This document shows positions 23,749-32,725 of a stretch of DNA of 33,156 nt, in pieces. Below the pieces are notes generated by a model. It worked only from the letters and a program-made list of their open reading frames with translations, had not been told where the DNA came from and searched no databases. Source of the stretch: an uncultured Halieaceae bacterium (lineage in GTDB: Bacteria > Pseudomonadota > Gammaproteobacteria > Pseudomonadales > Halieaceae); assembly GCA_913051825.1 (NCBI GenBank), contig CAJXCR010000013.1:1-33156 (forward strand), in the 5' to 3' direction. The position numbers were made by a program, and so were the translations under genes. Position 1 is the first letter of the stretch, and each line of letters opens with the position of its first letter.

Positions 23749-24657
23749 TTATTTTATTATTTGTTCCTTTTGACGGCGAGCTCTTGGATGTGCACTGTCG
23801 TAAGTTTTTGACAGATGCTGGAAATCGAGGTGAGTATATATTTGCGTAGTACTAATATTTGAATGACCGAGTAGTTCCTGTACGGCTCGCAGATCTCCGC
23901 TCGATTCCAGTAAGTGACTTGCAAAGGAATGTCTTAACATATGCGGATTTATGGATTGTGATAGCCCTGCATTTAGGCCAAGTAACTTAAGACGATTTTG
24001 AACTGTTCGGACACTTATTCTTAAGCCTCGCTTGCTAATGAATAAAGCTTCAGTTTCTTGTATTTTTTCTATAGAAGCTCTTTTATCTAACCACTTTTCT
24101 ATTGCGGTTAATGCAAACTGTCCCACAGGAACGGATCTTGATTTCTCGCCCTTTCCAATTGCTAAAAGCAATTTTGTATCCGTGTCAATATCCTGAATGT
24201 TTACTCTCACTAACTCTGAAAGTCGAAGACCAGAAGAATAAAAAAGCTCTGCGATTGCCAAGTCTCTGGATCCAAGGAATGAATCATGATTAACATTGAA
24301 TAGTTGAGAAATTTGATCCGCATCTAAAGTTCTCGGCAGTTTCCGACCTTTCCTGGGAGAAATTACTGCTTTAGCTGGATTTTTTGATACTAGTTTTTCG
24401 CGGATTAAGTAGTTGAAGAACGAGCGCGTGGCAGATAGATTTCTCTGAATAGTGGCCTTCGATAAGCCGCTATTATTAAGTTCAGAAACCCATTCACGAA
24501 TATCTGTTTCGAGTAGATTACTAAATAATCCTATACCTCTTTTTATACAAAACTCATTAAGGCAGCGAAGATCTCTGCGGTAATTGTAAATGGTTTGTTC
24601 AGATAGTCGTCTCACCTCTCTGGAGTACCTTAGATAATCTTCAATATCTCTGTCCAT
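23749..24657 (-). CDS. xerC: Tyrosine recombinase XerC
   Basis: 302 residues, full length. The N-terminal SAM-like core-binding domain (~1-95) is followed by the catalytic domain with Arg145 (SSGLRLSEL), Lys169 (GKGEKS), His239 and Arg242 (HMLRHSFASHLL), His265 (LLGHSNI) and nucleophile Tyr274 (TQIYTHLD). With XerD it resolves chromosome dimers at dif. Housekeeping context (dapF, DUF484, HAD) shows it is the chromosomal XerC and not a phage or integron integrase. Confidence 0.96.
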   Translation of the reverse strand: MDRDIEDYLRYSREVRRLSEQTIYNYRRDLRCLNEFCIKRGIGLFSNLLETDIREWVSELNNSGLSKATIQRNLSATRSFFNYLIREKLVSKNPAKAVISPRKGRKLPRTLDADQISQLFNVNHDSFLGSRDLAIAELFYSSGLRLSELVRVNIQDIDTDTKLLLAIGKGEKSRSVPVGQFALTAIEKWLDKRASIEKIQETEALFISKRGLRISVRTVQNRLKLLGLNAGLSQSINPHMLRHSFASHLLESSGDLRAVQELLGHSNISTTQIYTHLDFQHLSKTYDSAHPRARRQKEQIIK

Positions 24658-24682
24658 GTGTATATGGATCCTTTGGATTCTA

Positions 24683-25375
24683 TTAATAATTTATATTAGA
24701 AATAGATCGGGCAAGAATTTCTGCGATATAGGTTAGAAATAGCGTGCCCATGTCGCTATTGTAGTAAGTCGCATTGGAACTTCCCATTGCAATGACGCCT
24801 ATGACTTCTGTATTTATAATTGGTATTACAGCGGCTGAACCTATTCCTTTTGATTCTGGGAATAAGAAATCTAGTTCGGTTTTTCTCAATGCTCCGCATA
24901 CGGGCTTTTGCCCTTTTATTATTGCACCAATTTTATCTGAAGCCACATCATATTTTTCTACCCTAATAGGCTTTGTTTTTTCTTCATCACCAAAAATTAT
25001 CATGCAGAAATATTCGACACTAAAAGTATTTTCCATGGCATAAGAAAAATTTGCATTTAATTCATCTAGGTTTTCAGCATCTAATAATGAAAGAATAAGA
25101 TCTCGAGAGTTTTTAAAAATCGCATCATTCTCTTTGGCATTGTTGGTAAGTGTTGTAATTCTATGGCGCAATTCCACATTTTTTTCTCTGAGAACACTTA
25201 CTTGCTTTTCAAATAATGACGCAGTTTTTCCAGGGGCATGAGAAAATTCAAATTTACCTATTAAGTCGGTATGGCGATCAAAAAAATCCATATTATCTTC
25301 TAGGTATTTTTTAACCTGTTCTTCTGACAGATCTGAAGTCTTTTTAACCTTTTTTTTGTCCTCGCTTTGACTCAT
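24683..25375 (-). CDS. DUF484 family protein
   Basis: 230 residues. A Lys/Glu-rich N-terminus leads into VKKYLEDNMDFFDRHTDLIGKFEFSHAPGKTASLFEKQVSVLREKN, the DUF484 signature, then a coiled coil and a GAF-like C-terminal half (GSAAVIPIINTEVIGVIAMGSSNATYYN). The function is unknown. It is almost always located between dapF and xerC in gammaproteobacteria, as here. Confidence 0.92.
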   Translation of the reverse strand: MSQSEDKKKVKKTSDLSEEQVKKYLEDNMDFFDRHTDLIGKFEFSHAPGKTASLFEKQVSVLREKNVELRHRITTLTNNAKENDAIFKNSRDLILSLLDAENLDELNANFSYAMENTFSVEYFCMIIFGDEEKTKPIRVEKYDVASDKIGAIIKGQKPVCGALRKTELDFLFPESKGIGSAAVIPIINTEVIGVIAMGSSNATYYNSDMGTLFLTYIAEILARSISNINY

Positions 25376-25402
25376 ATTATTGGTCCTGCGATTTTCTTGC
25401 TC

Positions 25403-26233
25403 TTATAAGTTTACAGTGCCCTTGAACACTAATTCCGTTAAACCGGACAAGATGACAGGATTTCCGACCCCCTTCCAGCACACATTAAGCTTACCTCCAG
25501 GAAATTCAACTGTCACTGTTTCATCTAGCCATCCACGAATTTTTCCATAAACCACCGCCGCACACGCGCCTGATCCACAAGCCAGTGTCTCTCCCGCCCC
25601 ACGCTCATAAACTCGAAGTAGAACTTTATTCCTAGAAGATATTTGCAAAAATTCAACATTTGTTTTTAGAGGAAAATCAGGATGTTTTTCAATCATCGGT
25701 CCTATTTTGCTCACATCAGCCTTCTTAACATCTTCAACTCGAATTATTGCATGAGTATTACCCATATTAATTGCACCAATCTCAATTTTCGAATTTTCGT
25801 TAATTAGATGATAAAAGTCCGATTTCTGTTTGGCGTTAAATGGTACTTTATCAGGATCCAATTCAGGTGGCCCCATATCAACATCAACTAAACCTTCATC
25901 AAGTAGATTCACGGTGACCAATCTATTTATAGTTTCGAGGGAGATCTTAGTTTTTGATGTAAAGCCTTGATCTAAACAAAATCTGCCTATACATCTTGCC
26001 CCATTTCCACATTGCTCTACTTCTTGGCCATCTGGATTAAATATTCTAAAACAGAAATCGGCATCATGATTTGCTGTCGCTTGAAGCAATAATAATTGGT
26101 CGCAGCCCACACCATAATGTCGATCTGCTAACTTCCTTATTTGATCTCTTTGTAAAGAATAGCCTTTTGTTAGTGTCTCTACTATAACGAAGTCATTTCC
26201 AGCTGCTTGCATTTTAGTGAAATTGATCTTCAT
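25403..26233 (-). CDS. dapF: Diaminopimelate epimerase
   Basis: 276 residues. Cofactor-free epimerase converting LL- to meso-diaminopimelate for lysine and peptidoglycan. The two catalytic Cys motifs are present, EQCGNGARCIGRF and ETLACGSGACAAVV, as is the N-terminal FTKMQAAGNDFVIVE. Its ATG overlaps the lysA stop by 4 bases, which indicates translational coupling. Confidence 0.97.
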   Translation of the reverse strand: MKINFTKMQAAGNDFVIVETLTKGYSLQRDQIRKLADRHYGVGCDQLLLLQATANHDADFCFRIFNPDGQEVEQCGNGARCIGRFCLDQGFTSKTKISLETINRLVTVNLLDEGLVDVDMGPPELDPDKVPFNAKQKSDFYHLINENSKIEIGAINMGNTHAIIRVEDVKKADVSKIGPMIEKHPDFPLKTNVEFLQISSRNKVLLRVYERGAGETLACGSGACAAVVYGKIRGWLDETVTVEFPGGKLNVCWKGVGNPVILSGLTELVFKGTVNL

Positions 26234-27504
26234 TTCGCTCTGGGTTTCTCCGTTTTAGCTAAAAGATTTTCACCAAGTATAAGATCATTAAAAGATTCTC
26301 GTTTTCTGGCCAAATGAATAGTTTCTGAATCGACAATCACTTCAGCAGCCCTACATCTACTGTTGTAATTGGAGCTCATGCTAGATCCATAGGCTCCCGC
26401 ACTGAGGACAGCTAAAATATCACGTTCCTTAATGGCTAAGTTACGTTGATGGCCCAAAAAATCGCCACTTTCACAGACCGGACCCACTATATCCCAAGTT
26501 TTGTGTTCAATTCCATGACGTTTTGATATAGGTAATATTTCTAGCCAAGCATCGTATAATGCAGGTCTGAGCATATCATTCATTGCTGCATCTACGATTG
26601 CAAAGTTTCTATGAGAAGTGGTTTTTAGATATTGTACTTCAGTTATTAAAATACCGGCATTTCCAATAATCGACCTCCCTGGCTCGACGATTAATTTTAA
26701 ATTGTTGTCACCTAACTCGCTTAAGATGCTCCGTATGTAATCAGAAATAGAAGGAGGAGCCTCATCGCGATAAGTGATACCTAATCCTCCTCCCAAATTG
26801 ATATGCTCTAAATTAATTCCCCTTCTTTTTAGTTCATCAACTATCTCTAGTAATTGCTGTATGGATTCAATTAGTGGATTAATATCAACCAGTTGCGAGC
26901 CGATATGACAATCAATCCCTTGCACGCTTATGTTTTTTAGTTTTGACGCCTTTTCATAAAGTTTAATAACCTCATCTTTTGGCACGCCGAACTTATTTTT
27001 ACGCATTCCAGTTGCAATATAAGGGTGAGTAGTAGGATTGACGTTTGGATTTATGCGTATTGAGATGGGCGCAATTTCTCCCATTTTCTTTGATACTTCA
27101 TTAAGTGTGTTTAGCTCTGATTCAGATTCCACGTTAAAACAGTAAATCTTTGACTTCAAAGCCGTATTCATCTCTGAAGGAGTTTTCCCAACTCCTGAAA
27201 AAACGATCTTTCCGGGATCGCCTCCGGCGGTGAGTACTCGCTTTAACTCGCCTTCAGAAACAATATCAAAACCGGCTCCAAGCTGAACTAATATATCTAA
27301 TACTGCGAGATTTGGGTTTGCCTTTACTGCGTAGCAAATAAGGCTTCTATGGGAAGTGAGCATATTCTTGTATGAATTGAATGCTTCTTCAATAAGTGCC
27401 CTGGAATATACATAAGTTGGAGTTCCAAACTCCTTGGCTATTTCTGCAGCTGAGATCGACTCTATATATAGTTCATTACCGCGATGTTCTATAGGATGAG
27501 TCAT
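26230..27504 (-). CDS. lysA: Diaminopimelate decarboxylase
   Basis: 424 residues, a fold-type III PLP enzyme that decarboxylates meso-diaminopimelate to lysine. The PLP lysine lies in ICYAVKANPNLAVL; the His-Ile-Gly-Ser motif is CHIGSQL; the Gly-rich phosphate site is LGGGLGI; the active-site Cys is in GPVCESGDFLG. It sits between lptM and dapF, the usual order. Confidence 0.97.
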   Translation of the reverse strand: MTHPIEHRGNELYIESISAAEIAKEFGTPTYVYSRALIEEAFNSYKNMLTSHRSLICYAVKANPNLAVLDILVQLGAGFDIVSEGELKRVLTAGGDPGKIVFSGVGKTPSEMNTALKSKIYCFNVESESELNTLNEVSKKMGEIAPISIRINPNVNPTTHPYIATGMRKNKFGVPKDEVIKLYEKASKLKNISVQGIDCHIGSQLVDINPLIESIQQLLEIVDELKRRGINLEHINLGGGLGITYRDEAPPSISDYIRSILSELGDNNLKLIVEPGRSIIGNAGILITEVQYLKTTSHRNFAIVDAAMNDMLRPALYDAWLEILPISKRHGIEHKTWDIVGPVCESGDFLGHQRNLAIKERDILAVLSAGAYGSSMSSNYNSRCRAAEVIVDSETIHLARKRESFNDLILGENLLAKTEKPRAK

Positions 27505-27513
27505 CTTTAAGCT

Positions 27514-27660
27514 TCACTTTGAATATGATTGACTAGATAAATCCTGGAAGATTTCTTCATCGTTTTGCGCGGGAAGCTTAAGCGGTCCCATTTGACCACA
27601 TCCTCCGCTTAGAAAGAAAAAAATCAAAATAAAGCACAAAAAAATAAACTTATTCAGCAA
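27514..27660 (-). CDS. lptM: LptM (YifL-like) small lipoprotein
   Basis: 48 codons, start TTG at 27660, stop at 27514-27516. It translates as LLNKFIFLCFILIFFFLSGG, then Cys21-GQMGPLKLP and a short polar tail ending SSQSYSK. The lipobox LSGG-Cys and the invariant CGQMGPLKLP are diagnostic of LptM/LppL, which in Escherichia coli helps mature the LptD outer-membrane translocon. The TTG overlaps the argH stop by 7 bases. No ATG is available in frame before the hydrophobic core, so a non-ATG start is needed. It lies 9 bases upstream of lysA. Confidence 0.9.
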   Translation of the reverse strand: MLNKFIFLCFILIFFFLSGGCGQMGPLKLPAQNDEEIFQDLSSQSYSK

Positions 27661-29066
27661 TCTTCTTTGCCTCTCTCTTCTATTCGTTTAAGAGCTCTCT
27701 GCGCTGCTGCTTCTACTTGGTCTGGTGAAGTTGCGCCAAAATGATTTCGAGATTTGACTGATCCTTCTAACGTTATCACATCGAAAACATCTTCTTGGAT
27801 ATTAGAACAAAACGATTGAAGTACGGAAAGCTCAATCTTATCAATCGATGTGTTGCGTTCAACAGCCAAAGCAACTATTCCTCCAACAGCTTGATGAGCG
27901 TCACGAAAAGCAATTCCTTTCCTGACAAGATACTCTGCCAGATCTGTCGCCGTAGAATGACCAATAGATGCTGATTCAAACATTTTCTCAATGTTTGGTT
28001 TAATACCAGGAACCATTTGGCTGAATATCCTCAAAGAACTCAAAATAGTCTCTACTGTATCGAATATTGGTTCTTTGTCTTCTTGATTGTCTTTGTTGTA
28101 CGCTAATGGCTGAGATTTTATTACGGTCAGAAGTGAGATTAAGTTGCCAGTAACTCTGCCCGATTTTCCACGAATTAATTCAGGTATATCAGGATTCTTC
28201 TTTTGCGGCATTATGGATGATCCTGTGCAGAAGCTATCTGGAATAGAGATGAAGTCGAATTGCTGGGACATCCAAAGAATTATCTCCTCAGAGATTCTAG
28301 ATAAGTGAGTCATCAGAAGAGCGGAAAAACTGCAAAATTCCACGCCGAAATCTCTGTCAGAAACTCCATCCATAGAGTTTTCAGTTGGTTTATTAAATCT
28401 CAATAATTCACTGGTCATATGTCGATCAATTGGGAAGGATGTTCCTGCTAATGCCGCGGATCCCAGAGGACACTCGTTCAATCGGTGAAGGCAGTCAACT
28501 AGTCGACAATAGTCACGGTCTAGCATTTCATTCCAAGCCAAAAGATGATGCCCAAATGTTATAGGCTGGGCGGCTTGAAGATGAGTCAATCCCGGCATAA
28601 TAGTGCTTGTATTAGATCTTGCTAAAGTAATTATAGAAATTTGTAGTTTTCTTAGTTCTATTTTTATTTCCTCTATCGCTTCTCTCAGATATAAGCGAAT
28701 ATCGGTGGCAACTTGATCATTTCTAGATCTGGCAGTGTGCAGTTTTTTTCCAGCGATCCCTATCAAGTCTGTTAATCTAGATTCTATATTCATATGAACA
28801 TCCTCTAGATCTTCAGACCAGGGGAAAGTCTTGCTTTCGATTTCTTCACTAATCTTTTCAAGTCCAAAATTAATTTTTTTTAATTCAGATTCTTTTAAAA
28901 TGCCAATTTTATGCAGCATTTGTGCGTGAGCTAGCGATACCATAATGTCTTGCGTTGCTAACTTATGGTCGAATTGAATAGATGATGTGAAGCGCTTAAC
29001 AATCGCTTCATTATCTTCTTTGAAGCGTCCGCCCCATAGTTTATTGCTGTTAGTGGTTTTGCTCAT
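27654..29066 (-). CDS. argH: Argininosuccinate lyase
   Basis: 470 residues, normal length. Last step of arginine synthesis: argininosuccinate to arginine plus fumarate. The superfamily signature GSSIMPQKKNPDIPELIRGK with the catalytic Ser is present, as are HTARSRNDQVATD and GLTHLQAAQPITFGH. It is first in the minus-strand operon leading into lptM-lysA-dapF and is read away from the AlgZ-type kinase. Confidence 0.97.
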   Translation of the reverse strand: MSKTTNSNKLWGGRFKEDNEAIVKRFTSSIQFDHKLATQDIMVSLAHAQMLHKIGILKESELKKINFGLEKISEEIESKTFPWSEDLEDVHMNIESRLTDLIGIAGKKLHTARSRNDQVATDIRLYLREAIEEIKIELRKLQISIITLARSNTSTIMPGLTHLQAAQPITFGHHLLAWNEMLDRDYCRLVDCLHRLNECPLGSAALAGTSFPIDRHMTSELLRFNKPTENSMDGVSDRDFGVEFCSFSALLMTHLSRISEEIILWMSQQFDFISIPDSFCTGSSIMPQKKNPDIPELIRGKSGRVTGNLISLLTVIKSQPLAYNKDNQEDKEPIFDTVETILSSLRIFSQMVPGIKPNIEKMFESASIGHSTATDLAEYLVRKGIAFRDAHQAVGGIVALAVERNTSIDKIELSVLQSFCSNIQEDVFDVITLEGSVKSRNHFGATSPDQVEAAAQRALKRIEERGKEDC

Positions 29067-29150
29067 TTTCTGAACTCTCTTGATTTGTCTTTTAAGGAAG
29101 TTTCTCCGGAAATATCAAGATTTTCCCAGTCTAATTAACAGATGAATGGG

Positions 29151-29159
29151 AGTATAGCA
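29151..29159 (-). promoter_or_regulatory. Candidate extended -10 promoter for argH
   Basis: On the minus strand the sequence reads TGCTATACT, an extended -10 element (TGn plus TATACT), about 85 bases before the argH ATG. No clear -35 hexamer, which is common for extended -10 promoters. Confidence 0.45.
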
Positions 29160-29171
29160 TTTTGAAATCAC

Positions 29172-30242
29172 GTGCGGGTGAGACTTAAATTGAATTTGCC
29201 TCCTTTTGAAAATTATAAAGAAGAGGAAAGTTTTTATACGGGAAATTTTCTTCCAGATTTTACTAAAGGCACGTCTATTGTTCATCTTATGCTTTTGGTT
29301 GAGTTGGTCATATTAATGCTTGAACTAAGTATTGATAGTAACTTTGATATTGATTGGCAATTAGTAGGTGTTCGGTCTTTTTTTGTTCAAATAGCAGTAT
29401 TATCTAGTGTTGCGATAAATGGGATTCTATTAAGTTTTTACCCCCAGGGTGGTAATTTTAAGATCGCTTTATTTGCTCTAATAAGCGTGACCACTGCAAC
29501 CCTAGCAATAAGCGTATTAAGTCAAATAATCTTCCCAGGTGTGTTTCCAGATGAATATCTATGGTTACTGCGGAATTTATCAATAGCTTTTCTGTTAACT
29601 TCTATCCTTCTTAGATATTTTTTTATTTTGAATCGTATAAAAATATTAGAAAGAAATAACATTGAATCTAGCCTCGATTCTTTGCGTGCAAGAATAAGAC
29701 CCCATTTTTTATTTAATGCACTAAATAGTATCGCTAGTCTAATTTTTGTTGATCAGAAAAAAGCTGAGAAAGCTCTAGAAAACCTTGCTTCATTATTCCG
29801 AAGTAGCTTAAAAACCTCGGAGCTATACGAGACTGTAAATCAAGAGATTGAAAGATGTGAACTATATCTTGCTATCGAAGCTCTGCGTTTTGGGGATCGT
29901 CTTAAAGTGAAGTGGACGCTTGATGAAGAAGTACATTCTTTACCTATGCCCGCAATGATCTTGCAACCGCTCATTGAAAACTCTGTCTATCATGGGATAT
30001 CAGAACTGCCACAAGGTGGCACTATCAGAGTGAATTTAGCTTTAGTTAATCAAAATGTTTTATTAGATATTGAAAATCCTATGTCTGAGGATAAAGCATG
30101 TAATCCTGGTTTAAATATAGCTTTGGACAATATTGCACGGAGATTAAAAGCGCTTTATGCAGACTCTGTAAATTTTACAATTTCGATCGATTCAGGAATG
30201 TTTTCCGTGCAGCTTAGATATCCTATAGTGAATCAAGCATGA
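29172..30242 (+). CDS. LytS/AlgZ-type membrane histidine kinase
   Basis: 356 residues from GTG 29172. Four hydrophobic segments span roughly residues 35-155. They are followed by a His_kinase (PF06580) domain with His178 in IRPHFLFNALNS and an N-box at ~262-277 (MILQPLIENSVYHGI) for ATP binding. Such kinases pair with LytTR response regulators. The following gene overlaps by 4 bases and is one, so they form a two-component system matching AlgZ(FimS)-AlgR of Pseudomonas by position. The start has no obvious ribosome-binding site; GTG 29178 is an alternative. Confidence 0.88.
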   Translation: MRVRLKLNLPPFENYKEEESFYTGNFLPDFTKGTSIVHLMLLVELVILMLELSIDSNFDIDWQLVGVRSFFVQIAVLSSVAINGILLSFYPQGGNFKIALFALISVTTATLAISVLSQIIFPGVFPDEYLWLLRNLSIAFLLTSILLRYFFILNRIKILERNNIESSLDSLRARIRPHFLFNALNSIASLIFVDQKKAEKALENLASLFRSSLKTSELYETVNQEIERCELYLAIEALRFGDRLKVKWTLDEEVHSLPMPAMILQPLIENSVYHGISELPQGGTIRVNLALVNQNVLLDIENPMSEDKACNPGLNIALDNIARRLKALYADSVNFTISIDSGMFSVQLRYPIVNQA

Positions 30243-30961
30243 AATGTCTTATCATCGAAGATGAAGCTCTAGCCGCGAATCGATTGGTTCGTTTGATGTC
30301 GGAGGCTGTTCCGGATATCAAATGTTTTGTCGCTAGCAATGGAGAAGATGGACTTCATCAAGCTAAAGATAAAGTTCCTGATCTGGTCTTACTAGATGTT
30401 CGAATGCCTAGGATGAATGGATTGGAAGTAGCATCCAAGCTTCGAAAGCTTCGAATTCCTCCTGCAATAATTTTTTGCACAGCTTATGAAATTCATGCAT
30501 TAGAAGCTATCCAGATGCAAGTAGATGCATATTTATTGAAACCAGTAAATCGAGATGATTTAGTTAATGCGATAAATTTAGCTTGTAAAGCAAATCGAAT
30601 GCAGCTCCCGAGTATAAGAAAGATAGAATCAAATCCAAGGTATATAAGTAGTATTACCCATCGAGGAGTGGAAACGATGAGGGTTGATATAGTGCGCTGT
30701 TTTATAGCAGAGGAAAAGTACGTTTTGGCTTGTGGAGAAAATCGCGATCTTCTTATAGCAGAAAGTCTTAAAGATTTAGAATTAAGATTTAAAGATAAAA
30801 TGTTGCGAGTTCATCGCAAGGCTCTTGTTGCAAAAGATTATTTGCTCGGTATTCGTCGCTCGAATCAAGGATGGATTGTGTCTTTAGACGGAATTGAAAC
30901 ACAACCGCCTGTAAGTAGAAGGCATCTGACTAGAGTGCGTCAGGTTTTGGCGGATAGATAA
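30239..30961 (+). CDS. algR: AlgR-like LytTR response regulator
   Basis: 240 residues. The receiver domain (~1-118) has acidic Glu7/Asp8, phosphoacceptor Asp53 (LLDVRMP), Thr81 and Lys101 (YLLKP). The C-terminal ~100 residues are a LytTR DNA-binding domain (CFIAEEKYVLACG... LLIAESLKDLE... VHRKALV... SRRHLTRVRQVL). In Pseudomonas AlgR controls alginate, twitching motility and virulence genes. Here only the architecture and the gene order support the name; the regulon is unknown. Its ATG overlaps the kinase stop by 4 bases. Confidence 0.88.
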   Translation: MKCLIIEDEALAANRLVRLMSEAVPDIKCFVASNGEDGLHQAKDKVPDLVLLDVRMPRMNGLEVASKLRKLRIPPAIIFCTAYEIHALEAIQMQVDAYLLKPVNRDDLVNAINLACKANRMQLPSIRKIESNPRYISSITHRGVETMRVDIVRCFIAEEKYVLACGENRDLLIAESLKDLELRFKDKMLRVHRKALVAKDYLLGIRRSNQGWIVSLDGIETQPPVSRRHLTRVRQVLADR

Positions 30962-31003
30962 GATTTGTATTCTTGTATGAATGTCGCTGCTTTCGCATTG
31001 GGC

Positions 31004-31016
31004 TGGTATGATACCC
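31004..31016 (+). promoter_or_regulatory. Candidate extended -10 promoter for hemC
   Basis: TGGTATGAT is an extended -10 element (TG-G plus TATGAT) about 27 bases before the hemC ATG. It also lies within an 11-bp odd palindrome, GGTAT-G-ATACC. An AGGAG ribosome-binding site follows at 31026. Confidence 0.45.
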
Positions 31017-31039
31017 ATAGATGCTAGGAGAACACATGC

Positions 31040-31966
31040 ATGTTGAAGAGTTTAACGATAGCCACTCGTGAAAGTCCTTTAGCGCTTTGGCAAGCACATC
31101 ATATAAAATCGGAATTGACAGGATTTTATCCTGAGCTTGAAGTATGTCTTTTAGGTATGACTTCTCGAGGAGACCAGTTGTTGGATATTCCATTAAACAA
31201 AGTAGGCGGTAAAGGTTTATTCGTAAAAGAACTTGAAACAGCGTTAATTGACGGAAGTGCAGACATAGCGGTTCACTCCATGAAAGATGTTCCAATGGAA
31301 CTGCCAAGCGGGCTCGCCTTGGCTGTTATTTGCGAGCGAGAAGATCCTAGAGATGCTTTTGTTAGTAATAAATGGAAAACTTTTGAAGAGCTTCCTTTAG
31401 GCAGTACTCTTGGAACATCTAGTTTGCGTCGAGCCTGTCAATTACAAGAGATTAGACCAGATCTTACAATTCGATTCCTTAGAGGAAATGTTAATACAAG
31501 ATTAGGAAAGCTCGATAATGGTGAATACGATGCAATCATCCTCGCTAGTGCAGGACTAATCCGACTTGGTATGAAGGAGAGAATTTCCGAGTACCTTGAT
31601 GTGTCTACATGTCTTCCAGCTGGAGGGCAAGGTGCAATTGGTATCGAATGTAGGGATGGAGATGCAGGAGTACTTGATTTATTGAAACCACTTGATCACG
31701 TTGAAACCTCATGTCGAGTGAGGGCAGAACGCGCCCTTAACGCTCGTTTGGAGGGGGGGTGTCAGTTTCCGATTGCGAGTTTTGCTGAATTAGATAATGA
31801 CCAACTTATTCTTAGAGGGCTGGTTGGTAAGTCAGATGGAAGCATCATTCTACGCGCTGAAGAAAGAGACATTAGAGATAACGCAGAAGTTCTTGGGGTG
31901 AAAGTTGCGGAAAATCTGATTGCTCAGGGAGCTAGGGAACTGCTTGTCGAAGGAAATGACCAATAG
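31040..31966 (+). CDS. hemC: Hydroxymethylbilane synthase (porphobilinogen deaminase)
   Basis: 308 residues. Assembles four porphobilinogens into hydroxymethylbilane. The dipyrromethane cofactor Cys is Cys241 in [10 protein letters not shown], and catalytic Asp82 is in HSMKDVP; TSRGDQ and LRGNVNTRL bind substrate and cofactor. AGGAG sits 9 bases before ATG 31040. hemD starts inside its 3' end. Confidence 0.97.
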   Translation: MLKSLTIATRESPLALWQAHHIKSELTGFYPELEVCLLGMTSRGDQLLDIPLNKVGGKGLFVKELETALIDGSADIAVHSMKDVPMELPSGLALAVICEREDPRDAFVSNKWKTFEELPLGSTLGTSSLRRACQLQEIRPDLTIRFLRGNVNTRLGKLDNGEYDAIILASAGLIRLGMKERISEYLDVSTCLPAGGQGAIGIECRDGDAGVLDLLKPLDHVETSCRVRAERALNARLEGGCQFPIASFAELDNDQLILRGLVGKSDGSIILRAEERDIRDNAEVLGVKVAENLIAQGARELLVEGNDQ

Positions 31967-32717
31967 AAAATCAATTTTAGTCACTAGACCTGCAGGTCAA
32001 GCATATTCGTTGATTAATAGGTTATCTTCCATTGGTTGCCATGTGAGTTATCAACCTATGCTGGAAATTCGAGAGATAGAATGTCCGTATTTCCTCGAAA
32101 ATAAATCTCTTAAATCAAAACCTTTAAAGCATATAATTTTTGTAAGTACAAATGCTGTGAGGTTTGGGTTACCTCACATTTTATCAGGTCGATTTTTATT
32201 AACTAAAAACGCAAATTATTATGCAGTGGGTTCAGCCACAGCCAAACTGCTTTTTGAAGCAGGCATAGATCCGATTTTCCCGACAGACAAGATGACTTCA
32301 GAAGGACTTTTGGAGCTGGTTCCTCTTTCAGGAATAAATGGCGAGAATGTCGCTTTGATTAAGGGTGAAGGTGGCCGTGACTACTTAGCCGAAGCTTTGG
32401 AAGAGAAGGGCGCTAATGTTATTCCTTTCGATTGTTATCGAAGAGTACCAGCTGAAATTAATTCTACTGATTTAGTTAAATTAATCGAAGATAATAATAT
32501 AGAAATGGCTATATTTTCGAGCGCTGAAGGAATATTACGTTTCATATCATTGATTGAAGGCAAGCAGGAAGCTCTCTCGAACCTTACACTTCTTGTGGCC
32601 AGTCCTCGTATCGCAACTATAGCGAAAACTTCTGGCTGGAAAAAAAATCTGCTGATAGCAGACAATGCAAGGGATGATTCATTTGTTAAAGCGGTAGTTG
32701 AATGGTTGAGAGTTTAG
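31956..32717 (+). CDS. hemD: Uroporphyrinogen-III synthase
   Basis: 253 residues from ATG 31956, overlapping hemC by 11 bases. The frame is open from 31920, but the family N-terminus ([19 protein letters not shown]) begins just after 31956. Two similar alpha/beta lobes are joined by a linker. Visible motifs are [40 protein letters not shown] and the late [11 protein letters not shown]. Cyclises and inverts ring D. Sequence is weakly conserved in this family, but the position after hemC makes the call firm. Confidence 0.94.
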   Translation: MTNRKSILVTRPAGQAYSLINRLSSIGCHVSYQPMLEIREIECPYFLENKSLKSKPLKHIIFVSTNAVRFGLPHILSGRFLLTKNANYYAVGSATAKLLFEAGIDPIFPTDKMTSEGLLELVPLSGINGENVALIKGEGGRDYLAEALEEKGANVIPFDCYRRVPAEINSTDLVKLIEDNNIEMAIFSSAEGILRFISLIEGKQEALSNLTLLVASPRIATIAKTSGWKKNLLIADNARDDSFVKAVVEWLRV

Positions 32718-32725
32718 GAGAGGTA

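Noticed and set aside
23749-24657. Tyrosine recombinase as a sign of a mobile element
   Set aside because: It is housekeeping XerC in its conserved dapF-DUF484-xerC-HAD context, with no attachment repeats or phage genes nearby.
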